6,815 bases of DNA from Nitrososphaerales archaeon TH526 (GCA_014523665.1 JAATVR010000086.1:1-6815), one strand, 5' to 3'; shown: positions 1-5,157, counted from the first letter of the stretch. Translations and numbers: made by a program. The notes: generated by a model from the letters alone, not told the origin.

Positions 1-123
1 ATAGCATATCTCTATACTGGAAATTTAGTACAAACCTCAGGTATCACCATAATATTTTCTGTCGTGGCCACGATAGTTTATTATTTACATGAGCGGATTT
101 GGACGAGAGTAACCTTATCATAA
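1..123 (+). CDS. DUF2061-like membrane protein, C-terminal part only
   Basis: Frame 1 is open from the first base to a TAA at 121-123, giving the last 40 residues of a protein whose start lies outside the window. The peptide has a hydrophobic stretch (IIFSVVATIVYY) followed by YYLHERIWTRV. A YYxHERxW motif after the last membrane helix is what I recall for DUF2061 (predicted inner-membrane proteins, no established biochemical role). A TGN motif sits before the helix, also as in that family. The gene ends 54 bases before the convergent YnfA gene, so the two do not share a transcript. The family call is from memory of the motif; the coding call rests on the clear membrane-protein composition. 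Confidence 0.65.
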   Translation: MAYLYTGNLVQTSGITIIFSVVATIVYYLHERIWTRVTLS

Positions 124-177
124 AAATGAACAACTGCCAAAGCCCATGCGATGACCTAATAACATACTGAACGCGTG

Positions 178-537
178 TTATCGTGGAGCACAGAATATAA
201 TGATTGCACCTAGAATAGCAGTTAATGAACCTATGACTTCATATCTGTCTGGCTTCTTCTTGTCTATAAAAATTCCCCATATAATTGCAGATACAATAAA
301 GATTCCACCATAAGCAGCATAGACTCTTCCAAAGTTAGCTGGTTGCAGTGTGGGAATGATACCGTAAATGAATAGAATGACTCCACCAAACAGTCCAAAC
401 ACAACTCCTTTTCTTTCACGTAACCATTTCCATACAAGGTAACCACCTCCAATTTCAGCAATTGCTGCGACAAAGAGCAATATGATACTTGTAAGTAAGT
501 TTAATGCTAGGCTATTCGTGATTATGCTTTCTGCCAT
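178..537 (-). CDS. YnfA/UPF0060 family SMR-like transporter, second of an overlapping pair
   Basis: A 119-residue protein of four predicted membrane helices (about 11-33, 45-64, 72-92, 99-117), the usual YnfA length. Family marks visible are AEIGGGYLVW around Glu28, GIIPTLQP at 59-66 and RVYAAYGGIFIV at 71-82. YnfA proteins belong to the small-multidrug-resistance fold, which works as a dimer; substrates here are unknown. Lys/Arg cluster in loop 1 (K37, R40, R42, K43) and loop 3 (K93-K95, R98), with only R71 and R119 elsewhere. By the positive-inside rule this predicts both ends outside. The start ATG lies inside the last codons of the upstream paralogue (16-base overlap), with a strong Shine-Dalgarno sequence 10 bases before it, so the two are translationally linked. 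Confidence 0.9.
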   Translation of the reverse strand: MAESIITNSLALNLLTSIILLFVAAIAEIGGGYLVWKWLRERKGVVFGLFGGVILFIYGIIPTLQPANFGRVYAAYGGIFIVSAIIWGIFIDKKKPDRYEVIGSLTAILGAIIIFCAPR

Positions 538-899
538 AGTGATTCTTCTCCTCTCCTAGGAACGTAAAATATTATGACTATCCCAACGATTGCTATTATG
601 GCTCCCAATATATCATAAAAGTCAGGAATGACATTCTCAAAGAGCATGCCCCATAACAGAGCCATTACAATAAAGACGCCTCCATAAGCTGCGTATATTC
701 TGTGAAAATAAGAAGGTTGGAGAGTAGGTACTATACCATATAAAAACAAGACAAACCCACCGATGGCACCAAGTACCCAACTCATGTCATCACGAAGCCA
801 CAGCCAGACTAGGTAACCTCCGCCAATTTCACATAGACCAGCAATGAAAAAGAAAAATAGTGAATATAGTATCTTCTTTACCTTTGTAACGTCAGTCAT
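522..899 (-). CDS. YnfA/UPF0060 family SMR-like transporter, first of an overlapping pair
   Basis: A 125-residue paralogue of the gene it overlaps, with four membrane helices (about 10-31, 41-60, 68-88, 95-112). It shares CEIGGGYLVW (Glu24), GIVPTLQP and RIYAAYGGVFIV with its partner. Charges are reversed relative to the partner: K6, K8, K9 at the N-terminus and R115, R116, K124 at the C-terminus are positive, while loop 1 is RDD and loop 3 carries E88, D93 and D96. This predicts both ends inside. A tandem SMR pair of opposite topology is the arrangement known for heterodimeric SMR pumps such as EbrAB and MdtIJ. It is the first gene of the two-gene operon. The ATG at 899 is the natural start, with two AT-rich boxes in the 40 bases before it. 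Confidence 0.9.
   Translation of the reverse strand: MTDVTKVKKILYSLFFFFIAGLCEIGGGYLVWLWLRDDMSWVLGAIGGFVLFLYGIVPTLQPSYFHRIYAAYGGVFIVMALLWGMLFENVIPDFYDILGAIIAIVGIVIIFYVPRRGEESLWQKA
548..557 (-). promoter_or_regulatory. Shine-Dalgarno site inside the upstream YnfA gene
   Basis: On the minus strand this reads AGGAGAGGAG and ends 10 bases before the ATG at 537. It is a long purine-rich match to the CCUCC end of archaeal 16S rRNA. It lies wholly within the coding region of the first YnfA gene (codons for PRRGEE). It fixes the start of the second gene and argues for coupled translation of the pair. Confidence 0.65.
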
Positions 900-911
900 G
901 TTACCTTAATT

Positions 912-935
912 GATTTAATATGGGGTTACTTATAG
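912..935 (-). promoter_or_regulatory. Candidate promoter of the YnfA pair
   Basis: Two TATA-like boxes lie before the ATG at 899: CATATTAAA (minus strand, 922-914) and CTATAAGT (935-928). The second is about 32 bases from the ATG and would give a leader of only a few bases; the first is about 19 bases away, short for an archaeal box. No Shine-Dalgarno sequence precedes the ATG. Either box is plausible; the call is by spacing only. Confidence 0.3.
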
Positions 936-1012
936 AAATATTGTGGATTTAGCTTCTGATTTCCAAAACTTTTTTTAATAGATTTAATGCTATACAAGTT
1001 AATAGCTTATAC

Positions 1013-1160
1013 ATGTTGAATGTGCAGATTGCGGATGTTATCCTAAAGGCTGCAATCTCATCCTCTAATAGTTTATAGAATTCGTCGTGTAGGTCACATA
1101 ATTTTGCCGTTTGTCATGATTGGACTTGGAATATATATCCTGATTGGATCTTTTTTATGA
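1013..1160 (+). pseudogene. Remnant of a CadD-like cadmium transporter (C-terminus, frameshifted)
   Basis: From 1047 to the TGA at 1158-1160 the plus strand reads a 37-codon peptide ending HPLIVYRIRRVGHIILPF then VMIGLGIYILIGSFL. Its end closely resembles the last helix of CadD-type cadmium resistance transporters (Cad/LysE superfamily) as I recall it, with the pattern YGHIIVPxVFIxLGIYIL. An in-frame TAA closes this frame at 1044-1046, but another frame from an ATG at 1013 (MLNVQIADVILKAAIS) joins naturally around 1050-1075, suggesting a frameshift. The rest of a roughly 200-residue transporter is absent. Identity is from motif memory. Its place beside arsM and the HxlR regulator fits a decayed metal-resistance locus. 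Confidence 0.45.
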
Positions 1161-1213
1161 AGGTGTATACTTTAGTGCTTATACCAATGATAAGCTCAAC
1201 TATGTTGTTATTG

Positions 1214-1222
1214 CAAAAATAA
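1214..1222 (-). terminator. Possible T-rich terminator of the regulator gene
   Basis: The minus strand has a run of five T (1219-1215) about 20 bases after the regulator's stop, in the context TTATTTTTG. Archaeal termination is commonly directed by such oligo-T tracts without a hairpin, and none is obvious here. Confidence 0.25.
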
Positions 1223-1238
1223 GACGATCAGAGATAAT

Positions 1239-1655
1239 CTAATCAAACTGAGACCATTTCCGCATCCATTGCAAAAGTCCTATTACCGATTCTACAAGTT
1301 CCTGTCCTTTACCTGTAAGACGATATTCAACCCTTGGAGGTATTTCATTATACGCCTTTCTTTCAAGAATTCCATTCTTTTCTAGCTGTTTGAGCCTTAT
1401 GGCCAGTGTTTTACTACTAAATCCTTTCATAGATTTTCTGAACTTTATATACCGAACTGGATCGGTAGTGCAACATAGTGGTATTAGGATTTCAAGCGTT
1501 CCTCTTTTGGTAATTAATTCCCTCAGTTTTTCAGTTTCGTTCATAAGCAGTTCAGCATCATAACCCTCAAAACTACAAGATTCGTTAAAAATAGGAAGCG
1601 CCTTTCCTACTTTTTTTGACACAGTTGATTTTTTAGATCTTGCTTTAGTTTCCAT
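1239..1655 (-). CDS. HxlR-family winged-helix transcriptional regulator
   Basis: A 138-residue protein. After a lysine-rich tail of about 20 residues, the HxlR-type winged helix fills about 25-130. Its marks are TLEILIPL (53-60), RYIKFRKSMKGFSSKTLAIRL (recognition region, 68-88), LEKNGILERKAY (91-102), PPRVEYRLTGKG (107-118) and a final helix with W130. Such regulators bind DNA as dimers, and several sense electrophiles or metals through cysteines. Here Cys27 precedes the winged helix and Cys61-Cys62 lie after the first wHTH helix; they could form a thiol sensor. Its divergent neighbour is arsM, 59 bases away, so control of arsM and itself is the natural inference. Its length is slightly above the usual 100-125 residues because of the N-terminal tail. 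Confidence 0.85.
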   Translation of the reverse strand: METKARSKKSTVSKKVGKALPIFNESCSFEGYDAELLMNETEKLRELITKRGTLEILIPLCCTTDPVRYIKFRKSMKGFSSKTLAIRLKQLEKNGILERKAYNEIPPRVEYRLTGKGQELVESVIGLLQWMRKWSQFD

Positions 1656-1687
1656 TTTTACACTTACTTTACCTAGCTTCTCTTGAT

Positions 1688-1700
1688 AACTTAAATAGTT
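1688..1700. promoter_or_regulatory. Shared TATA-like box with inverted repeat, arsM/regulator promoter
   Basis: AACTTAAATAGTT contains the box CTTAAATAG (1690-1698), whose centre lies 26-27 bases before the ATG at 1721. That is ideal for a leaderless arsM transcript. Read on the minus strand the same bases give CTATTTAAG, about 39 bases before the regulator's ATG, so one box may serve both genes. AACT and AGTT form an inverted repeat around the box, a natural place for a repressor to block TBP. Spacing is seen directly; promoter function is inferred. Confidence 0.5.
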
Positions 1701-1712
1701 TCTCTAGTAAAC
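1698..1712. promoter_or_regulatory. Candidate operator palindrome before arsM
   Basis: GTTTCTCTAGTAAAC has outer arms GTTT/AAAC and sits between the TATA-like box and the arsM start. It is followed at once by the perfect palindrome ACATATGT (1711-1718), which overlaps the first ATG. The arms are short, so chance is possible. Confidence 0.3.
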
Positions 1713-1714
1713 AT

Positions 1715-2548
1715 ATGTATATGACTGATTCGTTAAGTATAAAGGAAAAAGTAAAGGAAAGATATGGAAAGGTAGCTCTGACAGGTGACTCATGTTGTGG
1801 TCCCTCAGTTAGTTTCGAAAGTGAAGGAAGAGGAGGATGTTGCTCCGGAAATAATAATACAATTCTCCAATCTTCACAATCACCCGTTCAAGTGTCTGAA
1901 CTAGTCGGCTATGGCTCAAAAGAGATGAAGTCAATACCAGAAGACTCTATCCTTGGAGCAGGATGTGGAACTCCCACAAAGTTTGCTTTTATTAAGGAAG
2001 GTGGTACGGTCGTTGATTTAGGTTCGGGTGCAGGTATCGATGTATTTCTTGCAGCTAACATAGTCAAGGGTTCGGGGAGAGTAATAGGGATAGATATGAC
2101 TGATGAAATGCTAGAAAAAGCAAGCAAGAACGCAGCCGATAATGGTTACACCAACGTTGAATTCAGAAAAGGGGATATAGAAGAAAGAATTCCTGTTGAT
2201 GATAATAGTGTAGATGTTGTAATAAGCAACTGTGTAATCAATCTAACCACAGATAAGGTAAAGACATTTAGAGAAATACACAGAATTCTCAAGCCTAATA
2301 GAATTGGCAGGATGGTTATCTCAGATCTTGTTACGGATAAACAAATAGCAGAAGACACTTCATCGATAGATCCAGACAAGTGGTGCAGTTGCATTGATGG
2401 TGCATTGACTAAGGAAAATTACATTGCTAGCATCAAAAAAGGCGGATTTGAAAATGTAGAGGTACTAGATGAAAAGATCTATACTGAGGGAGACCAGGTT
2501 GATAAACGAAGGATTAGCAGTCTGGTTGTCAAAACAGTAAAAGATTGA
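1715..2548 (+). CDS. arsM: Arsenite S-adenosylmethionine methyltransferase (ArsM)
   Basis: A 277-residue cytosolic enzyme that methylates As(III) with S-adenosylmethionine, giving methylated, partly volatile arsenicals. The SAM-binding motif DLGSGAG is at 101-107, with the acidic residue D127 in GRVIGIDM. The three conserved As(III)-binding cysteines are present: Cys84 in GAGCGTP, Cys173 in SNCVINL and Cys226 in WCSCIDGAL (Cys224 adjacent). Two cysteine pairs, Cys27-28 and Cys42-43, lie in the N-terminal segment, as in several prokaryotic ArsMs. Length matches short prokaryotic forms without the eukaryotic C-terminal domain. No Shine-Dalgarno site is visible. The TATA-like box suits a leaderless start at the second ATG (1721, MTDSLSIK) better than at 1715, so the protein is probably 275 residues. 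It is divergent from the HxlR regulator. Confidence 0.93.
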   Translation: MYMTDSLSIKEKVKERYGKVALTGDSCCGPSVSFESEGRGGCCSGNNNTILQSSQSPVQVSELVGYGSKEMKSIPEDSILGAGCGTPTKFAFIKEGGTVVDLGSGAGIDVFLAANIVKGSGRVIGIDMTDEMLEKASKNAADNGYTNVEFRKGDIEERIPVDDNSVDVVISNCVINLTTDKVKTFREIHRILKPNRIGRMVISDLVTDKQIAEDTSSIDPDKWCSCIDGALTKENYIASIKKGGFENVEVLDEKIYTEGDQVDKRRISSLVVKTVKD

Positions 2549-2580
2549 TGAAAACCAACTGAATCTCCTCTCGACACCGA

Positions 2581-2618
2581 AAGATATCTTGTTACTGATA
2601 GTAATAATACTGCAGTAT
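2581..2618. promoter_or_regulatory. Three adjacent palindromes after arsM
   Basis: Three palindromes follow one another: AAGATATCTT (2581-2590, perfect), TTACTGATAGTAA (2592-2604, 5-base arms, 3-base centre) and ATACTGCAGTAT (2607-2618, perfect). Centres are 12.5 and 14.5 bases apart. They begin 32 bases after the arsM stop. They could be a cluster of operator sites, since TACT/AGTA arms resemble some HxlR-type operators, or a structured 3' end. No oligo-T tract follows. The symmetry is certain; the role is unknown. Confidence 0.45.
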
Positions 2619-2718
2619 ACACTTTATGATTTGCGTTCATAGAGTCGTATTATGGTTATTACGGCTTAATTGTGCTAAGCTATGTTATGCAGCTAAACTA
2701 TCGGTTGCTTTCCATTTG

Positions 2719-2765
2719 TAACAGTGTATAACAGTTGAAAACAGATCATAACAAGAGATAACAAT
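2719..2765 (+). repeat. Five TAACA-type motifs at exact 10-base spacing
   Basis: ACAG, ACAG, ACAG, ACAA and ACAA begin at 2721, 2731, 2741, 2751 and 2761, each preceded by TA (AA in the third). The core WAACA(G/A) therefore recurs once per 10 bases, about one helical turn, on the same DNA face. Other positions vary, so this is not a simple satellite. It lies in an intergenic stretch upstream of the helix-turn-helix fragment and could be a multi-site regulator target or phased curved DNA. Confidence 0.5.
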
Positions 2766-2802
2766 GTTTTTGAATAAGATCTTTGAAGATATTCTAGTAA
2801 TT
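2749..2802 (+). repeat. Dispersed 54-base repeat, copy 1
   Basis: These 54 bases match 6760-6813 in the same direction with 6 differences by my ungapped alignment (2755, 2761, 2765, 2773, 2783, 2784). The last 18 bases are identical. Copy 1 lies about 50 bases before the helix-turn-helix fragment, so it may be the 5' flank of a gene family rather than a mobile element. Confidence 0.6.
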
Positions 2803-2852
2803 CACTCTATCAATGTCAGATTTCGTACCTTTAAATAAACATCAAAGCACTT

Positions 2853-2969
2853 GTGATCGAACTTTACAATCAAGGTAAGACACAGCGTCAAATAGCAGAA
2901 GTTGTGCATATGGGATTCAAAGACATAGCTGATGTAATCAATGAATGCATCGGTGAAATTCATATTTGA
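2853..2969 (+). pseudogene. Short helix-turn-helix protein or N-terminal remnant
   Basis: From a GTG at 2853 the frame runs 38 codons to TGA. Residues 3-31 include ELYNQGKTQRQIAEVV and FKDIADVINE, a helix-turn-helix pattern I recognise from numerous Nitrososphaeria proteins, where it stands near the N-terminus of longer proteins. The frame is open back to a TAA at about 2835, with no ATG. A TATA-like box TTTAAATA at 2830-2837 is about 20 bases before the GTG, slightly short for a leaderless start. The usual C-terminal region is missing after GEIHI. A truncated copy is more likely than a complete gene, but a very small DNA-binding protein cannot be excluded. Confidence 0.5.
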
Positions 2970-3014
2970 CTTTATGGTCTGCCAGATATTTTATTACCAT
3001 GTATATCATAATTT

Positions 3015-3194
3015 TCATTTCTCAATGCCCGTAAGAGATTTCAATTCACGATCTTGAGCCACCACCTTCATATCTCTAACTGCTACAAACTTACTACCAT
3101 ATCTTCTTCTAAATTTCAGTGGTCGTTCATCTAACCAATTTAAATCACGTTCGAATCTTTCTAATTTTAAGTTTTTATTCGAAGGCCAGCTCAA
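3015..3194 (-). pseudogene. DUF5678-like fragment without a convincing start
   Basis: The minus strand is open from a TAA at 3279-3281 to a TGA at 3015-3017. A TTG at 3194 is the only early start codon and would give 59 residues. The core, RRYGSKFVAVRDMKVVAQ followed by DRELKSL, resembles the DUF5678 pattern (aromatic-G-k-aVAv-d-kVVa-d-eL) of unknown function that is common in archaea. Family members usually continue with another strand of about 20-30 residues; here the frame stops at once. The best TATA-like box (minus strand, around 3213-3204) lies too close to the TTG. I read it as a decayed gene. The coding nature is supported by the 88-codon open frame in AT-rich DNA. Confidence 0.4.
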
Positions 3195-3555
3195 AAATAG
3201 TTGGTTATATAATATGACATTGCTGTATGTATTACTATAAATTCTATTAAACTTTCGAGTATAAGTTATTTGTATTCCTTACTCAGATTTTAGTAATTCA
3301 CTTCACATATTGAATTTCCGCTTGCGAGGCCCATGTTTTACAATTAGGAATTACATACGCAACCCTTAATGAAAAATACCCAGAAATCGTACACGTGAGG
3401 ATATTTCAACTGTTTATACTCTTCTTAATGAAAGCTCTGAACTTACATATTAGGAGCACTTCGATCTTCAACAATGATTTAAAATATGAGTCGAAATCTG
3501 TGGATTTTATGTAAAGATAACACACTAATAACCTTATTAGCGGCTAGATTTTTAA
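3195..3555. other. Stretch without a supportable gene
   Basis: Apart from the upstream extension of the DUF5678-like frame (to 3278) I see no gene here. A plus-strand frame open from about 3314 to a TAA at 3512-3514 has no start until an ATG at 3428 (28 residues) and no recognisable motif. TAGTAATTCACT at 3291-3302 repeats 12 bases found at 2795-2806, in the tail of the dispersed repeat. Confidence 0.4.
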
Positions 3556-3786
3556 TATACACCAAGAATTGACAAATATCCCATAGCTGTTCAATGGCTT
3601 AACGAAGATGGGATTTATACGCTGTTATCCAAGGATAGAAGATTTTTAGAGACAATGGGCGGGCATCTTAGTTCAATTGGATGGTATAAGACTTACCTTT
3701 TTGAGCTTGAAGGTAAATGTCAAGAATTCAATAGAAAGATAGATCCATTGAGTGAAAGTCTAGGAATGCAGGCAATTAGGAAGTAG
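3556..3786 (+). pseudogene. Unrecognised 76-codon open frame without a start
   Basis: The plus strand is open from just after a TAA (3553-3555) to a TAG at 3784-3786. The peptide includes AVQWLNEDGIYTLLSKDRRF and SIGWYKTYLFELEGKCQEF, which looks like a soluble alpha/beta protein with normal codon choice. The only ATG is at 3655 (43 residues), in the middle of that pattern, and no start codon occurs earlier. I do not recognise the family. It is probably the 3' end of a decayed gene; a chance frame of this length is possible in a region of this size. Confidence 0.3.
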
Positions 3787-3833
3787 ATATTTATTTGTTG
3801 GTTCTATGCCTTAAAATTTCTCAGCATCAGCTA

Positions 3834-4049
3834 TTATCGATTTTGCCTGTGGCTAGGATATTCATAATGTGGACGTGCAACGTCCATAGTTACAGGAATT
3901 TGACCAAGATCATTAGATTTGGCGTGGTAATAATGAACATGATCGGATAACAGTTTCATGTGATTAATCAGTTATGCGCTCGCAAAAGATGTCGAATTAA
4001 TTACATGAGGAACTAGAGGTAGACTATCAGTATCATCCGTTATACCAGT
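3834..4049 (-). pseudogene. Small His-rich reading frame interrupted by a stop
   Basis: One minus-strand frame is open over 4049-3975 and again over 3971-3837, split only by a TAA (3974-3972). The second part, from an ATG at 3959, encodes 41 residues including LLSDHVHYYHAKSNDLGQIP and VARPHYEYP, rich in His and Tyr. If the TAA were CAA the two parts would join into about 71 residues. No family is recognised and no TATA-like box suits the ATG at 3959. It could be a decayed small gene or a chance frame. Confidence 0.25.
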
Positions 4050-4112
4050 TCATTATTTTGCAATGATTAGTTGATTGTGACCAATTCTATTCCCGTTAAC
4101 ATTCACAACTTG

Positions 4113-4349
4113 CTAATCTAACTGTTTAGTAGATGATGATTGAATTAGTTCGGAAATATGTTCAAGGATTTTGATATGATGATCTTCATCTACTTTGATG
4201 CTTCTTAAAATGGATTTTGATTCAGGATCATCTATCATTTCGATACAGCTGTAGAGAAGATCTCGAGATTCTTTCTCTTCAGAAATAGATTTTGCTATTC
4301 CTTTGCTCGTTAATGCTTTCCTACTACTTCCACCTTCAATATTTGACAT
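4113..4349 (-). CDS. Small two-helix protein with ferritin-like half-site
   Basis: A 78-residue soluble protein. After a Ser/Lys/Gly-rich segment (1-20) come two helices: about 22-40, beginning EEKESRD, and about 42-70, containing KVDEDHHIKILEHISELI. Glu55-x-x-His58 is an ExxH motif; with Glu24 or Glu27 in the first helix it has the layout of one half of a ferritin-like or rubrerythrin diiron bundle. Two-helix ferritin-like proteins assemble by dimerisation, so an iron-binding or peroxide-related role is possible but unproven. The start is supported by a TATA-like box CTTAAACA (minus strand, 4379-4372) centred 26 bases before the ATG. The frame stays open upstream to a TAG near 4420 with no other start codon, so an older, longer protein cannot be excluded. 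It follows the secreted protein gene by 82 bases. Confidence 0.6.
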   Translation of the reverse strand: MSNIEGGSSRKALTSKGIAKSISEEKESRDLLYSCIEMIDDPESKSILRSIKVDEDHHIKILEHISELIQSSSTKQLD

Positions 4350-4371
4350 CTTTGCTGAGATGTATTGTACA

Positions 4372-4379
4372 TGTTTAAG
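4372..4379 (-). promoter_or_regulatory. TATA-like box of the two-helix protein gene
   Basis: CTTAAACA on the minus strand is centred 26 bases before the ATG at 4349, the archaeal spacing for transcription starting at the first codon. No Shine-Dalgarno sequence lies between. Confidence 0.4.
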
Positions 4380-4431
4380 TCCATCGGTAAGTAACTTTTG
4401 TTTATTTTTTGGAAGAGGCTATGTAACGTGA

Positions 4432-5124
4432 TCAAGGATTTCCAGTTGTGCTCTGGCCGCTATTAGGAGATAGTGTGCTTTGACTTTGACTTTGACCTTG
4501 GCTTTGATCATTATTATGATGTATCGGTCTTGAGTATAAATTATTTTGAAGATTTGTTCTTGATTGATCAGAACTTTTGTGTTGTTCAATTATTTTGTTC
4601 TCTAAGCCATCATTTATCACTCTAGAAACCGATGACAAACTAGATTGATTATCGTCACTGGGCAGTCCTGTAAGATTTATTGAATGAGAGGACGATGTAG
4701 GTGTATTACTATCAATATCCAAACAACCAATAAATGAAGTAATCGTATTTTTTCCGAGCCTTAGCAAATTAGTTGTATTAAAGAAAGTAGAATTCCAATT
4801 AGAAAAATCTTGTTCTCCTTGTGAACCAGTTGCAGAAGCGTTTTGGAATGGTTGAACATTGTTTATAGATGTAAGAATAGTGCAATTAGTGTTACCCGTA
4901 TCAGATGACGTACCTTTTATTGTTAATTCTGAAGTAAGATATACATAATCCCCGTTTTTATGGGATGTAATTTCGACCTTCGGAAGATCAAGTGGTATGT
5001 TATCCAAGGAATTCCCATAGATTGTAAAATTGTTAATTGCAATGGGAGTGAAATTGGAAATGGAAGTTAGTATACTTATAGACCAGAATACAAATACTGA
5101 TACGAGCCCAAAAACTAGGAACAA
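4432..5124 (-). CDS. Secreted or membrane-anchored Ig-like protein, start in doubt
   Basis: A 230-residue frame with a hydrophobic N-terminal helix (1-22), an Ig-like beta domain at about 48-135 and a disordered Ser/Gln-rich tail. The domain reads PKVEITSHKNGDYVYLTSEL, then TIKGTSSDT, with Cys81 and Cys134 placed for a disulphide. I recall this domain from many predicted exported proteins of Nitrososphaeria; its role is unknown. Eight N-glycosylation sequons (N24, 32, 80, 95, 111, 116, 150, 159) fit an S-layer-side location. The only start for the complete frame is a TTG at 5124, directly after a TAA. An in-frame ATG four codons earlier (5139) is the expected start and has a TATA-like box at the right distance. 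So this is either a gene with a nonsense mutation at codon 5, a TTG-initiated gene, or a reinitiation arrangement. Confidence 0.65.
   Translation of the reverse strand: MFLVFGLVSVFVFWSISILTSISNFTPIAINNFTIYGNSLDNIPLDLPKVEITSHKNGDYVYLTSELTIKGTSSDTGNTNCTILTSINNVQPFQNASATGSQGEQDFSNWNSTFFNTTNLLRLGKNTITSFIGCLDIDSNTPTSSSHSINLTGLPSDDNQSSLSSVSRVINDGLENKIIEQHKSSDQSRTNLQNNLYSRPIHHNNDQSQGQSQSQSTLSPNSGQSTTGNP
4478..4507 (-). repeat. Hexanucleotide repeat encoding Ser-Gln/Gly-Gln
   Basis: Five 6-base units, four of them CTTTGA and one CCTTGG on the plus strand, encode the SQGQSQSQS part of the disordered tail of the secreted protein. Such slippage-prone repeats can change tail length between strains. Confidence 0.7.
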
Positions 5125-5157
5125 TTATATCCAGACCATTATTATTCACTTATTCTG

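Noticed and set aside
264..473. 69-codon minus-strand frame inside the YnfA gene
   Set aside because: It is an out-of-frame shadow of the conserved YnfA coding region and matches no motif.
1021..1068. Cys-rich plus-strand peptide ECADCGCYPKGC
   Set aside because: The frame is closed by a TAG at about 1003 and a TAA at 1066, has no start codon, and overlaps the better-supported CadD-like remnant in other frames.
1909..2394. Minus-strand open frames inside arsM (1909-2127 and 2146-2394)
   Set aside because: They lie antisense to a well-conserved enzyme and show no motifs; they are shadows of its codon pattern.
2628..2723. 32-codon plus-strand frame starting near 2628
   Set aside because: It has an odd composition, no promoter or ribosome site, and overlaps the decamer motif region; it is probably chance.
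3314..3514. 67-codon plus-strand open frame with an ATG at 3428
   Set aside because: There is no recognisable motif, and the TATA-like TTTATACT is only 13 bases before the ATG. A frame of this length is expected by chance in a gene-free kilobase.
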